Source: an uncultured Bacteroides sp. | Lineage (GTDB): Bacteria > Bacteroidota > Bacteroidia > Bacteroidales > Bacteroidaceae | Assembly (NCBI GenBank): GCA_948847595.1 | Contig: CAQOGY010000001.1 | Location: forward strand, 434,001-498,000 | Length of the DNA: 64,000 nucleotides | Direction of reading: 5' to 3' | Shown: in pieces, positions 1 through 8,334 of the stretch | Position numbering within the stretch: the first letter of the stretch is position 1 | How the letters are laid out: the number at the start of each line of letters is the position of its first letter | Program-made: the position numbers and the translations under genes | The notes under the pieces: model-generated | The model's database searches: none | What the model was told of the DNA's origin: nothing | What the model saw: only the letters and a program-made list of their open reading frames with translations

Positions 1-365
1 GTGGATGCATCATACGCAGTATATTCCTGAATGACATTGCGGCTGCCTTCGAAGCCACCGACAAGCCTGAACACTTGTTGTTGGCTCCTTATTTCAAAGA
101 AGAAATGAAAACGTTACTCCCCGGTTGGAAGAGCCTCGTGGCCGAAGCTATGAAAGAAGAGCTTCCTGTTCCCGCTTTCTCTTCTGCCTTGAATTATTTC
201 TATTCGCTCACTTCCGCCGATTTGCCCGCCAACCTTGTGCAGGCACAGCGTGACTACTTCGGCGCGCACACGTTCGAACGTAAGGACGAACTGCGCGGAC
301 AGTTCTTCCATGAAAACTGGACAGGACACGGTGGCGATACGAAATCGGGCACATACAACGTTTGA
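1..365 (+). CDS. gnd: 6-phosphogluconate dehydrogenase, C-terminal fragment
   Basis: This is the last ~120 codons of 6-phosphogluconate dehydrogenase; the 5' part lies outside the window. The enzyme oxidatively decarboxylates 6-phosphogluconate to ribulose 5-phosphate with NAD(P)+ in the cytoplasm. The frame is open from base 3. It begins with GCIIRSIFLNDI, a conserved stretch of the all-alpha C-terminal domain, and ends TGHGGDTKSGTYNV, which matches the substrate-covering tail of the family. zwf follows after 55 nt and pgl after that, so the three enzymes of the oxidative pentose phosphate branch appear to form one operon in the order gnd-zwf-pgl. The identification rests on the motifs and this context and is secure. 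Confidence 0.95.
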   Translation, partial: GCIIRSIFLNDIAAAFEATDKPEHLLLAPYFKEEMKTLLPGWKSLVAEAMKEELPVPAFSSALNYFYSLTSADLPANLVQAQRDYFGAHTFERKDELRGQFFHENWTGHGGDTKSGTYNV

Positions 366-420
366 CAGTATATGGTGAAGTAATAAGATTGTTTTATAAG
401 TAAGAGATAAAAAAGCGACA

Positions 421-1917
421 ATGGATAAATTTGCAATGATTATTTTCGGTGCGTCCGGCGACCTTACCAAGCGTAAGCTGATGCCTGCCCTTTACTCTCT
501 CTTCCGTGAAAAACGGTTGACCGGAGATTATAGCATATTGGGTATCGGACGTACAATCTATTCTGACGAGGACTACCGTTCCTATATATTAGGTGAACTT
601 CAGACATTCGTAAAGTCCGAAGAGCAGGATGCGGCGCTGATGGATGCCTTTATTTCCCATCTGTATTACTTGCCGATGGATCCGGCAAAAGAAGAAGGTT
701 ACCCGACACTCCGCCAACGACTGGTGGAGTTGACGAATGAGGTAGACCCCGACAACCTGCTGTTCTATCTCGCCACTCCGCCGTCACTTTACGGTGTAGT
801 ACCCTTGCATCTGAAAGCAGCCGGACTCAATACTCCCCATTCACGTATCATCGTAGAGAAGCCTTTCGGTTACGACCTCGAATCGGCACGCGAACTGAAT
901 AAAATCTATGCTTCTGTTTTCAACGAACAGCAGATTTACCGTATCGATCATTTCCTCGGTAAAGAGACTGCCCAGAACGTACTCGCTTTCCGCTTTGCCA
1001 ACGGTATCTTCGAACCCCTTTGGAACAGGAATTATATCGACTACGTAGAAATCACGGCAGTCGAGAATCTCGGCATCGAACAGCGCGGCGGCTTCTACGA
1101 AACGGCAGGCGCCCTGCGTGATATGGTGCAGAATCATCTTATCCAGCTTGTAGCCCTCACGGCTATGGAACCGCCTGCTGTCTTCAATGCGGACAACTTC
1201 CGTAACGAAGTCGTGAAAGTCTACGAATCTCTGACCCCGTTGAATGAAGTCGACTTGAACGAACATATCGTTCGCGGACAATATACGGCTTCCGCCAATA
1301 AGAAAGGTTACCGTGAAGAAAAAGGCGTATCTCCCGATTCGCGCACGGAAACTTATATTGCCATGAAACTGGGTATCAGCAACTGGCGTTGGAGCGGCGT
1401 TCCGTTCTATATCCGCACAGGTAAGCAGATGCCGACAAAGGTGACGGAAATTGTAGTTCATTTCCGTGAAACACCTCATCAGATGTTCCATTGTGCCGGT
1501 GGCAACTGTCCACGGGCGAATAAATTGATTCTTCGTTTGCAGCCGAACGAAGGAATAGTGCTCAAGATTGGTATGAAAGTTCCCGGCGCAGGTTTTGAAG
1601 TACGCCAGGTAACGATGGATTTCAGTTATGCCCAGTTGGGTGGTGTACCTAGCGGTGACGCTTATGCGCGCCTGATAGACGACTGTATCCAAGGTGATCC
1701 GACCTTATTTACTCGAAGTGACGCAGTGGAAGCTTCATGGAATTTCTTCGATCCGGTACTCCGTTATTGGAAAGAAAATCCTGATGCGCCTCTTTACGGC
1801 TACCCTGCAGGTACGTGGGGGCCTTTGGAAAGTGAAGCCATGATGCACGAACATGGGGCCGACTGGACAAATCCCTGTAAGAATTTGACGAACACAGATC
1901 AATATTGTGAATTATGA
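421..1917 (+). CDS. zwf: glucose-6-phosphate 1-dehydrogenase
   Basis: The product oxidises glucose 6-phosphate to 6-phosphoglucono-1,5-lactone, the entry step of the oxidative pentose phosphate pathway, producing NAD(P)H. The 498 residues are the normal family length. The nucleotide-binding motif GASGDLTKRKL lies at residues 10-20, EKPFG at 146-150, and the substrate-binding/catalytic motif RIDHFLGKE at 174-182 with His177 as expected catalytic base region. The ATG at 421 gives a standard N-terminus directly before the Rossmann fold. The stop codon overlaps the start of pgl in an ATGA arrangement, so translation of the two is probably coupled. No promoter was seen in the 55 nt after gnd. Confidence 0.97.
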   Translation: MDKFAMIIFGASGDLTKRKLMPALYSLFREKRLTGDYSILGIGRTIYSDEDYRSYILGELQTFVKSEEQDAALMDAFISHLYYLPMDPAKEEGYPTLRQRLVELTNEVDPDNLLFYLATPPSLYGVVPLHLKAAGLNTPHSRIIVEKPFGYDLESARELNKIYASVFNEQQIYRIDHFLGKETAQNVLAFRFANGIFEPLWNRNYIDYVEITAVENLGIEQRGGFYETAGALRDMVQNHLIQLVALTAMEPPAVFNADNFRNEVVKVYESLTPLNEVDLNEHIVRGQYTASANKKGYREEKGVSPDSRTETYIAMKLGISNWRWSGVPFYIRTGKQMPTKVTEIVVHFRETPHQMFHCAGGNCPRANKLILRLQPNEGIVLKIGMKVPGAGFEVRQVTMDFSYAQLGGVPSGDAYARLIDDCIQGDPTLFTRSDAVEASWNFFDPVLRYWKENPDAPLYGYPAGTWGPLESEAMMHEHGADWTNPCKNLTNTDQYCEL

Positions 1918-2648
1918 AATTAGAAGTTTTTCCCTCGTCCATAGAGACGTCCCGTGAGCTGATACTCCGCTTGGTGGAAATTATGAAAGAAGAACCGGGT
2001 AAGGTGTTCAATATAGCGGTGAGTGGTGGCAACACCCCTGCTCTGATGTTTGATCTATGGGCGAACGAGTATATGGATATCACTCCCTGGCACCGTATGC
2101 ATATCTATTGGGTGGACGAACGTTGTGTGCCGCCCGATGACTCGGACAGTAATTATGGGATGATGCGCAATCTACTTTTAGGACTGACTCCCATTCCCTA
2201 TGAGAACGTCTTCCGTATTCGCGGCGAAGCGAAACCGGTGAAGGAAGCTCTTCGTTATTCAGAATTAGTCAGGCAGCAGGTACCGCTCAAACAAGGCTGG
2301 CCTGAGTTTGACATTATCTTGTTGGGCGCGGGAGACGACGGGCATACTTCTTCCATTTTCCCCGGACAGGAAGACCTGCTGACTTCCAGTTCCATTTATG
2401 TAGTCAGCAGCCATCCCCGCAACGGACAGAAGCGTATTGCAATGACCGGCTATCCGATTCTGAATGCCCGCCATGTCATTTTCCTGATAACGGGGAAAGG
2501 TAAAGCGGACATAGTAGAGGAAATATGCAATTCGGGAGATACGGGGCCGGCAGCTTACATTGCCCATCACGCACGGAATGTAGAACTTTTTATGGATAAA
2601 GGGGCAGCTTTGTATATTGACGACTTGAATAAAAAAGACTTCAATTAG
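1914..2648 (+). CDS. pgl: 6-phosphogluconolactonase (DevB type)
   Basis: The product hydrolyses 6-phosphogluconolactone to 6-phosphogluconate, linking Zwf to Gnd. It has 244 residues, the length of the DevB/NagB-fold lactonases rather than the longer beta-propeller YbhE type. Visible motifs are SGGNTPALMFD near residue 39 (phosphate binding), DERCVPPDDSDSNYGM near 71, and GAGDDGHTSSIFPG near 138 carrying the catalytic His. The start ATG overlaps the zwf stop by 4 nt. The gene ends the operon and is convergent with the small minus-strand gene at 2711. Confidence 0.96.
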   Translation: MKLEVFPSSIETSRELILRLVEIMKEEPGKVFNIAVSGGNTPALMFDLWANEYMDITPWHRMHIYWVDERCVPPDDSDSNYGMMRNLLLGLTPIPYENVFRIRGEAKPVKEALRYSELVRQQVPLKQGWPEFDIILLGAGDDGHTSSIFPGQEDLLTSSSIYVVSSHPRNGQKRIAMTGYPILNARHVIFLITGKGKADIVEEICNSGDTGPAAYIAHHARNVELFMDKGAALYIDDLNKKDFN

Positions 2649-2700
2649 ATTTTTCTTCTTGTACTATCATAAACCGGATACATACGAAAACTAAAAAGAC

Positions 2701-2733
2701 TAGAGGAGAATTACACTTTCGTAATCTCCTCTA
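2701..2733 (-). terminator. hairpin overlapping the stop of the 70-aa gene
   Basis: Arms 2701-2714 and 2721-2733 pair almost perfectly (AGAGGAGA core, one bulged base) around a 6-nt loop. Read on the minus strand the stem is followed by GTCTTTTTAGTTTTC, a terminator-like T-rich tail. The stop codon of the gene ending at 2711 lies inside the stem. It probably terminates that gene and may also separate it from pgl, which converges from the left. Confidence 0.6.
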
Positions 2734-2923
2734 CTATATAAGTCTCTTTCACTTTCCTGCAAGTACATACAAAGTATTCGGGATGTTGCAACGCTCCTTG
2801 TAAAGTATCCGGAAGAATTATCTCTTTCGTACGCCGGTCTACCGCAACCATTGCATACAAGATTCCTTCACTTTCGCATTTCTCGATTAGTGCACTTTTC
2901 AACTCTTCTACAGCATATTCCAT
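2711..2923 (-). CDS. small conserved-looking protein of unknown function, 70 aa
   Basis: I do not recognise this protein. It is 70 residues, acidic, without signal peptide or membrane segment. The sequence reads as one compact alpha/beta domain: a helix MEYAVEELKSALIEKCESEG, then strands around AMVAVDRRTKEIILP and FVCTCRKVKETYIVEE. The frame is open for 18 more codons upstream to 2977, but a Bacteroides -7 box (TAACTTTG, 2945-2952) lies inside that extension and predicts transcription from about 2938. The ATG at 2923 with a ~15-nt leader is therefore the likelier start. It stands alone, between the pgl end and the small RNA candidate. Confidence 0.65.
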   Translation of the reverse strand: MEYAVEELKSALIEKCESEGILYAMVAVDRRTKEIILPDTLQGALQHPEYFVCTCRKVKETYIVEEITKV

Positions 2924-2944
2924 TTGTGTGATATTTTGTCGCTG

Positions 2945-2952
2945 CAAAGTTA
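2945..2952 (-). promoter_or_regulatory. -7 box of the 70-aa gene
   Basis: The minus strand reads TAACTTTG, a full match to the Bacteroides -7 consensus TAnnTTTG, about 22 nt before the ATG at 2923. No clear -33 TTTG is seen at the usual distance. It decides against the upstream start at 2977. Confidence 0.55.
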
Positions 2953-2992
2953 TGGAAAATATGTATATTTTGTGCAATATTATTCTTGTAAT

Positions 2993-3036
2993 ATATAAAA
3001 ATAGCTCCCTTGTTCGTCCGCCGACGAGGGAGCTAT
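2993..3036 (-). terminator. Rho-independent terminator
   Basis: A strong hairpin (3001-3036, arms ATAGCTCCCT and AGGGAGCTAT extended by CGTC/GACG) is followed on the minus strand by TTTTTATAT. It would end transcription from the response regulator operon (gene end 3186) and from the promoter at 3110-3140. Confidence 0.75.
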
Positions 3037-3103
3037 CAACACAAAAACTAAACTAGACTTAACTAAACTATTCTATTCTCGGAATTTCACAATCCCTTTC
3101 TGT
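2993..3103 (-). ncRNA. candidate small RNA, about 110 nt
   Basis: A complete transcription unit without an ORF is visible on the minus strand. It has a promoter TTTG-N19-TACCTTTG (3110-3140), a predicted start near 3103, about 65 nt of A/T-rich sequence with a repeated TAGTTTAGTT motif, and the strong terminator at 2993-3036. The unit lies 3' of the response regulator gene, so part of the transcript could instead be that operon's 3' UTR with an internal start. I cannot assign it to a known RNA family. Confidence 0.45.
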
Positions 3104-3109
3104 TCTCTG

Positions 3110-3140
3110 CAAAGGTAGGGATAAAACGGCTTTTGACAAA
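3110..3140 (-). promoter_or_regulatory. Bacteroides promoter of the small RNA candidate
   Basis: The minus strand carries TTTG (3137-3140), a 19-nt spacer, and TACCTTTG (3110-3117). Both boxes and the spacing match the Bacteroides sigma-ABfr consensus. No gene start follows before the terminator at 2993-3036. Confidence 0.65.
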
Positions 3141-3185
3141 GCATAATCGACAAAAATCGCATTTTCACCGATAAAATAACCAACA

Positions 3186-3884
3186 TTAGCTTCGTTCGTC
3201 AAGGAAAGTCTGAAAAACTTGCTTGTAACTGTCACTGATAGGGATATATGTTTTGTCAAAAACAATGCGGCCGCGGTCGATCACACGTATCTTATCTTTC
3301 TGCACGATGAAGGAACGGTGCACACGTATGAAACGACTGGAAGGTAAAAGCTCTTCCATCGCTTTCATGCTCATGAGTGACAGAATGGGCTTGGGAACGT
3401 CTTCTGTATAAATTTTGATATAATCCTTCAACCCTTCGATATACATGATTTTCTTCAGGTCTACCTGCACTAGCTTATAGTCGCTTTTCACAAAGATGCT
3501 GTCTATCTCTTCCGGCTTCTGCACCAGTTCGAACCATTGAAGCGCCTTGTTGGCCGCTTGCAGGAAATCGACATATGAGATAGGTTTCAGCAGATAATCG
3601 AGTGCATTGACACGATAACCGTCTATGGCGTATTGACCGAAAGCGGTGGTAAATACGATGCGGGTGCGTGAATCCACCATCTTCGAGAATTCCAGTCCGT
3701 TAAGCTCCGGCATCTGAATGTCCAGAAACAGAAGATCTACCTCTTCATCCGGCAATTCTTTCATTGCCTGAACCGCGCTGGAATACTTTCCCGCCAGTTG
3801 CAGGAACGGAGTCTTGTTCACGTAACTTTCCAACAAGCTGAGAGCTAAAGGCTCATCATCGACAATTGCACATCGTAATACCAT
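3186..3884 (-). CDS. LytR/AlgR-type response regulator transcription factor
   Basis: This is a 232-residue two-component response regulator: an N-terminal receiver domain (residues 2-120) with the acidic pair Asp9/Asp10, the phospho-acceptor Asp55 in LLFLDIQMPELNG and Lys near 103 (LLKPISYVDF), followed by a LytTR DNA-binding domain (about 130-230) containing the typical FIRVHRSFIVQ stretch. LytTR proteins bind direct repeats in promoters as dimers. It is the last gene of an operon-like run that begins with tolC at 9732, and lies 40 nt after its probable cognate kinase. The likely target is the operon itself or another cell-envelope gene; the sequence does not show which. Confidence 0.93.
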   Translation of the reverse strand: MVLRCAIVDDEPLALSLLESYVNKTPFLQLAGKYSSAVQAMKELPDEEVDLLFLDIQMPELNGLEFSKMVDSRTRIVFTTAFGQYAIDGYRVNALDYLLKPISYVDFLQAANKALQWFELVQKPEEIDSIFVKSDYKLVQVDLKKIMYIEGLKDYIKIYTEDVPKPILSLMSMKAMEELLPSSRFIRVHRSFIVQKDKIRVIDRGRIVFDKTYIPISDSYKQVFQTFLDERS

Positions 3885-3924
3885 ATTATTCTATATCTAA
3901 AGTTTTATACTTAACGTTTTCCAC

Positions 3925-4986
3925 CTACTCTTTGATTTTAATACTCAATCTCGATTCATAGACAGACTCATCCTCTGAGCTGCCTTTCGACCAAGTGTAA
4001 GCCCCCGGATAAAGTATCTCCAACCGCCGGCTCACTTGCTCTAATCCGACACCCGAACCACTCTTATCTTCCACTGTCTTGGGATGATTGCTATTCCGGA
4101 TTTCACAAACCACTTCCTTGGCATTCTCTGAAATATGAATACTGATAAAACTCGGTTCGGTAGGAGAGATGCCATGCTTGAATGCGTTCTCTATCAACGA
4201 AATGAAGATAAGCGGCGCAATAAGCGTCTGACTATCCGGCTGAATGTCGAATTGAGTAGTCATCCGTACATTGGCCGACAGGCGGATACGCATCAATTCA
4301 ATATAGTTGCGGATAAAATCCACTTCCTTGCAAAGCGGTACATACGTCTGCTGATTATCATACAATACATATCGGAGAAGTTTGCTCAACTCCTGCACCG
4401 CTTCCTGTGCCTTGTCCGAGTCAAATGCAATCAGAGCATAGATATTATTCAGCGTATTCAGCAAGAAGTGGGGATTCAGTTGGTTGCGCAGGTTTTTCAG
4501 TTCGGCTTCCGCACGGCTTCGTTCAGCTTCTTTGCGGGCAGCTTCGTTCTGCGTCCATCGGGCACTCATACGAATGGCGGCACTCAGTCCGATGGTAAAG
4601 ATAAGGCTCAACATGTCCCTGAGGAAGAACAACCATCCCGGCGGCATACCCGGTCGTTTGGGTCTGGGAGCGAAGGATGGGTCGAATGTCAGGCTTTGCC
4701 ACAGATGAAGTAAAAGTCCGACAACACATAGGAAGATAATATTATAGATAACATATCTTTTAGCCTGACTTTGGAAAAGATAGCGGGGAACCAATAAGAA
4801 ATAATTGACGTAGAACACAATCATAAAAGAAAGTGGTACGGCAAGATGGCGTATATACGCCATCCAGTTGATGTTCCCGTTCCCGCGTTCAACGAAAAAG
4901 AACGGGAAACCGAACATAATCCCCCAGCCGATAATGTGTATCAGTATCTCCAGGGGACGACGTGCGGATGTGAAGTTTTGTTTCAT
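3925..4986 (-). CDS. LytS-like sensor histidine kinase (His_kinase family)
   Basis: The 353-residue kinase has four predicted membrane segments (about 13-33, 47-67, 79-97, 119-139), a linking coiled coil rich in Glu/Arg (145-165) and a cytoplasmic His_kinase domain. The phospho-acceptor is His173 in LRNQLNPHFLLNTLNNIYAL, the sequence diagnostic for this family, which pairs with LytTR regulators. An ATPase domain follows, with ENAFKHG near residue 267. There is no large sensory domain outside the membrane, so it may sense a membrane signal or the neighbouring transporter. It starts 18 nt after the permease gene and is followed by the regulator after 40 nt. Confidence 0.93.
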   Translation of the reverse strand: MKQNFTSARRPLEILIHIIGWGIMFGFPFFFVERGNGNINWMAYIRHLAVPLSFMIVFYVNYFLLVPRYLFQSQAKRYVIYNIIFLCVVGLLLHLWQSLTFDPSFAPRPKRPGMPPGWLFFLRDMLSLIFTIGLSAAIRMSARWTQNEAARKEAERSRAEAELKNLRNQLNPHFLLNTLNNIYALIAFDSDKAQEAVQELSKLLRYVLYDNQQTYVPLCKEVDFIRNYIELMRIRLSANVRMTTQFDIQPDSQTLIAPLIFISLIENAFKHGISPTEPSFISIHISENAKEVVCEIRNSNHPKTVEDKSGSGVGLEQVSRRLEILYPGAYTWSKGSSEDESVYESRLSIKIKE

Positions 4987-5004
4987 AAAGACAAAGATAG
5001 TTTT

Positions 5005-6225
5005 TTATTCGTATCTGATGGCCTCTATCGGGTCTAAATCTGCTGCTTTCTTGGCAGGATACCATCCGAAGAAGACTCCGGTGACGGTACATACCGCAAA
5101 AGAAAGGAACACACTCCACGGTTGGATATAGATAGGCCAATGCGCCACGCTTTTCACAATCCAACTGGCTCCGCAGCCGATTATCACTCCGATGATACCG
5201 CCCGTGATACTAATCATAATGGCTTCGATAAGGAACTGGCTCAGAATATCGACCCCTCGTGCGCCGACTGACATACGCAGACCGATTTCGCGGGTACGTT
5301 CCGTTACAGATACATACATGATATTCATAATTCCGATACCGCCTACCACCAGTGAGATACCTGCGATGCAGGCAAGCAGAGTCGTCATCAAATCGGTAGT
5401 GGAGTTGAGCATCGTACTCAATTCCTGTTGCGTACGGATGGTGAAATCATCATTGTCCGATTCCTTCAGTTTATGGTTGCGGCGAAGAATCGTACTGATT
5501 TCATCCGTAGCATATTCCGTCATATCTTCAGTGAGAGCAGAGGCAAACACACCCTGCAAGTACGTAACGGCAAGCAAACGTTTCATTACGGTAGTATAGG
5601 GAGCAAGCACTACGGCATCCTGGTCTTGTCCCATAGAGTTGTATCCCTTTGCTTTGAGCACACCTACCACCCGGAAGGGTATCTTGCTGAAACGGATAAC
5701 CTTGCCTACCGGATCACTTCCGTCCGGGAAAAGATTGTCCACTATCGTCTTTCCTATCACACATACTTTTGCCGAACTCTGTATGTCGGCTTCTGTAAAC
5801 ATCTCCCCATTTTCCACCGTCAACTGGCGAATGTCGAGATATTCCGTTCCCACGCCATTCACAGATGCCGGATAGTTATTGTTGCCGGCAATAAGCTGTC
5901 CAGATGAGGATACATTGGGACTGATGGCAGACAGGAAACTTGTCTCATCTCGCAAGGCTTCATAATCGGCAAGCTTCAAGGTCTGCATGGCCGACGGGTC
6001 TTGCCGCACGCCGCCACGCATATCGGCTCCAGGATGAATCATAATCATGTTCGATCCCATCTCGGAAATCTGCTGCTGGATGCTTTTCTTCGAACCCTGT
6101 CCGATGGCGAGCATCGTGATGACGGAAGCAACACCGATAATGATACCAAGCATGGTGAGAAAAGCACGCAGCTTATTGTTCGCCAACGCCCGGAGAGCTA
6201 TCTTGAATAAATTAGTTCCATTCAT
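5005..6225 (-). CDS. MacB-type ABC transporter permease
   Basis: The 406-residue membrane subunit has the MacB architecture: one membrane segment near residues 20-42, a large periplasmic domain (about 45-280, MacB_PCD), then three segments. The sequence GGIGIMNIMYVSVTERTREI near 300 and GWYPAKKAADLDPIEAIRYE at the C-terminus (FtsX-like) are typical. MacB-type transporters do not carry substrate through the membrane; they use ATP hydrolysis to push periplasmic substrate through a TolC exit duct. Here ATPase and permease are separate genes, whereas E. coli MacB is a fusion. The gene follows the ATPase gene after 104 nt. Confidence 0.93.
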   Translation of the reverse strand: MNGTNLFKIALRALANNKLRAFLTMLGIIIGVASVITMLAIGQGSKKSIQQQISEMGSNMIMIHPGADMRGGVRQDPSAMQTLKLADYEALRDETSFLSAISPNVSSSGQLIAGNNNYPASVNGVGTEYLDIRQLTVENGEMFTEADIQSSAKVCVIGKTIVDNLFPDGSDPVGKVIRFSKIPFRVVGVLKAKGYNSMGQDQDAVVLAPYTTVMKRLLAVTYLQGVFASALTEDMTEYATDEISTILRRNHKLKESDNDDFTIRTQQELSTMLNSTTDLMTTLLACIAGISLVVGGIGIMNIMYVSVTERTREIGLRMSVGARGVDILSQFLIEAIMISITGGIIGVIIGCGASWIVKSVAHWPIYIQPWSVFLSFAVCTVTGVFFGWYPAKKAADLDPIEAIRYE

Positions 6226-6329
6226 AATAAATAATTTGCTAATTGGTCAATATACTGATTTGCCGGTTTGACACCCTATGATTGCGCAATCTATGGGGCG
6301 CACTGGCACATCGGCATATTGAATGATTA
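6226..6329. other. spacer with a 12-bp palindrome
   Basis: The gap between the ATPase and permease genes holds the perfect palindrome GATTGCGCAATC at 6279-6290, within weakly pairing flanks. The spacer is longer than the others in this operon. It may be an RNA hairpin that tunes relative expression or a binding site for a dimeric protein; neither is shown. Confidence 0.35.
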
Positions 6330-7073
6330 TTAATCCTCGTCATTTTTCGGCAACGCAGCCAATGCTTCGGCGGCGGACAGAATCTTCGGATTAGTAGTAT
6401 CCTCAATGACATGACCGTCACGTAGACGGATATTCCGGCTGCTATATTGCGCGATTTCGGGATTATGCGTTACAAAGATAATTGTACGTCCTTCGGCATG
6501 GAGCTTCTGAAACAGGACAAGTATCTCGAAAGAGGTACGGGTGTCGAGATTTCCGGTCGCTTCATCGGCAAGAATCACTGCCGGATTATTCACCAACGCA
6601 CGCGCAATGGCAACACGTTGCATCTGTCCACCGGACATCTGATTGGATTTATGTTCCAAACGGTCACCCAATCCCACGGCCTGCAAGGATTCCACAGCCC
6701 GGCGGCGACGTTCGGATGCGCTGACGGACGAGTTGTACATAAGCGGTAGTTCCACATTCTCCACAGCCGTCGTTTTAGGCAACAGATTGTAGCTTTGGAA
6801 CACGAATCCAATCTTACGATTCCTCAGTACCGCACGTTGAGGCTTGCTCATCGTGCGTACGGGAATATCATCGAGCAGATATTCTCCACTTGTCGGAGTA
6901 TCCAGGCAGCCTAGTATATTCAGCAGCGTGGACTTTCCCGAACCGGAAGTACCCATGATGGTGACAAACTCCCCTTCGTTGATAGTAAACGAAACGCCCC
7001 GTAACGCATGGACGGTTTCGTCTCCCACCTGAAAGTCCCGTTTGATATTTTGTATTTCAATTACTTTCTTCAT
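6330..7073 (-). CDS. MacB-type ABC transporter ATP-binding protein
   Basis: This 247-residue ATPase of the LolD/MacB (FtsE-like) family powers the permease encoded next. From the ATG at 7073, Walker A is GTSGSGKST at 41-49, the Q-loop Gln93 in VFQSYNL, the ABC signature SGGQ at 147-150, Walker B VILADE at 166-171 and the switch His in VTHNPE near 204. A GTG three codons upstream (7082) would overlap the adaptor stop by 4 nt; I prefer the ATG because it lies 5 nt after that stop and gives the usual MKKVIEIQNI start. The tail after residue 222 is a little longer than in LolD. Confidence 0.92.
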   Translation of the reverse strand: MKKVIEIQNIKRDFQVGDETVHALRGVSFTINEGEFVTIMGTSGSGKSTLLNILGCLDTPTSGEYLLDDIPVRTMSKPQRAVLRNRKIGFVFQSYNLLPKTTAVENVELPLMYNSSVSASERRRRAVESLQAVGLGDRLEHKSNQMSGGQMQRVAIARALVNNPAVILADEATGNLDTRTSFEILVLFQKLHAEGRTIIFVTHNPEIAQYSSRNIRLRDGHVIEDTTNPKILSAAEALAALPKNDED

Positions 7074-7078
7074 GGTTT

Positions 7079-8308
7079 TCACTTATTGTTTTTCTTCTTA
7101 CTGCCCGGAGGGCCCGGCATGAACGGGCTTCTTTCGCCACCACTTTCTTTGTTGGGCTCACCCCCTATATTTTCGCCCGGCAATGCACCTATAGTAGCTT
7201 CGGACACCACTTTCGTGCCTTCAGCGATACCACTGATAATTTCCGTAGATATACCGTTACTGATTCCGACTTCTACCGGATGAGCGGTGAATGTCATTCC
7301 TTCACGCGTCCAGAGTTTATGTTCGCCTTCGCAATCTTTTACGATGTCATTAGCGCCGATCAGAGGTTTTTCCGGTACGAAACGCAGGGCTTTGTTCGGA
7401 ACGGACAATACATCCTTTTTATCAAGAATATAGATCGTAACATTCGCTGTAAGACGCGGCTTCAGTTTTTGGTCGGGATTGTGAGCGGAGATTACTACTT
7501 CATAAGTAACTACCGTGCTACTGCTGCTACTTGTACTGTTCGTACTGCTTGCATCTCCCAAACGAATCTGCGTCACTACACCATCGAACGTATCATTCGG
7601 ATAAGCGTCTACCGTAAAGCTCGCACGTTGGCCTTCTTCCACACCGCCTATATCGGCTTCATCCACATCGGCTACCACCTGCATCTGCGTCAAATCCGCA
7701 GCAATGGTGAAAAGCGTCGGAGTCTCGAATCCGGAAGCAACCGTCTGTCCGGCTTCCACATCGCGGCTGATAACGACTCCATCAATCGGCGAAGTAATCG
7801 TTGCATAAGACAAGTTACGTTCCGCTTTTGCCAAAGACGCCTTGCTGCTGTCATAACTGCTTTTGGCCTTCTGATAATTATAAAGAGCCTGTTCGAAATC
7901 CGTATCACTGATCAGAGACTTCTCGTGCAGTCCTTTGCTGCGTTCATAATTCTTCTTCTGATATTCATATTCGGCCTTGGCACCATCGTAAGTTGCCTGT
8001 TGGGAAGCCAGTTCACTTTGTAAAGTGGCACGATCCATTTCAGCAATCAACTGCCCTTTGGTAACTGTCGAGTTATAGTCTACATAAATCTTGTCGATGA
8101 TACCTGATACTTGCGTACCGACTTCTACTTCCGTCACCGGTTCGATGGTTCCGGTAGCAGTCACCGAATTGGAAATATCGCCTTTGCTCACGGTAACAGT
8201 GGCATATGTGACTTTGTGTTTTGCAGGTGAACCTGCAAAGAACCAAATCCCTGCACCTGCCACCATAACGACTGCCACGGCGATTAAGATAATCTTTTTC
8301 GTTTTCAT
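7079..8308 (-). CDS. efflux RND/MacA-type periplasmic adaptor (HlyD family)
   Basis: This membrane fusion protein (409 aa) should bridge the inner-membrane MacB pair and the outer-membrane TolC protein. An N-terminal membrane anchor (residues 5-25) is followed by a first barrel-sandwich half (TVTVSKGDISNSVTATGTIEP), a long alpha-helical hairpin (about 95-165) whose periodic Ala/Glu/Lys pattern forms the coiled coil, the second half (YATITSPIDGVVISRDV) and beta-barrel domains. The C-terminus is unusual: about 30 residues rich in Gly, Pro, Ser and Lys, ending in KKKNNK. It lies between tolC (26-nt gap) and the ATPase gene. Confidence 0.92.
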   Translation of the reverse strand: MKTKKIILIAVAVVMVAGAGIWFFAGSPAKHKVTYATVTVSKGDISNSVTATGTIEPVTEVEVGTQVSGIIDKIYVDYNSTVTKGQLIAEMDRATLQSELASQQATYDGAKAEYEYQKKNYERSKGLHEKSLISDTDFEQALYNYQKAKSSYDSSKASLAKAERNLSYATITSPIDGVVISRDVEAGQTVASGFETPTLFTIAADLTQMQVVADVDEADIGGVEEGQRASFTVDAYPNDTFDGVVTQIRLGDASSTNSTSSSSSTVVTYEVVISAHNPDQKLKPRLTANVTIYILDKKDVLSVPNKALRFVPEKPLIGANDIVKDCEGEHKLWTREGMTFTAHPVEVGISNGISTEIISGIAEGTKVVSEATIGALPGENIGGEPNKESGGERSPFMPGPPGSKKKNNK

Positions 8309-8334
8309 TCGTTTCTTATGCTTTTACTTATTTA

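Noticed and set aside
841..1692. 283-codon antisense frame in zwf
   Set aside because: zwf is an unambiguous enzyme gene and the antisense frame has no features.
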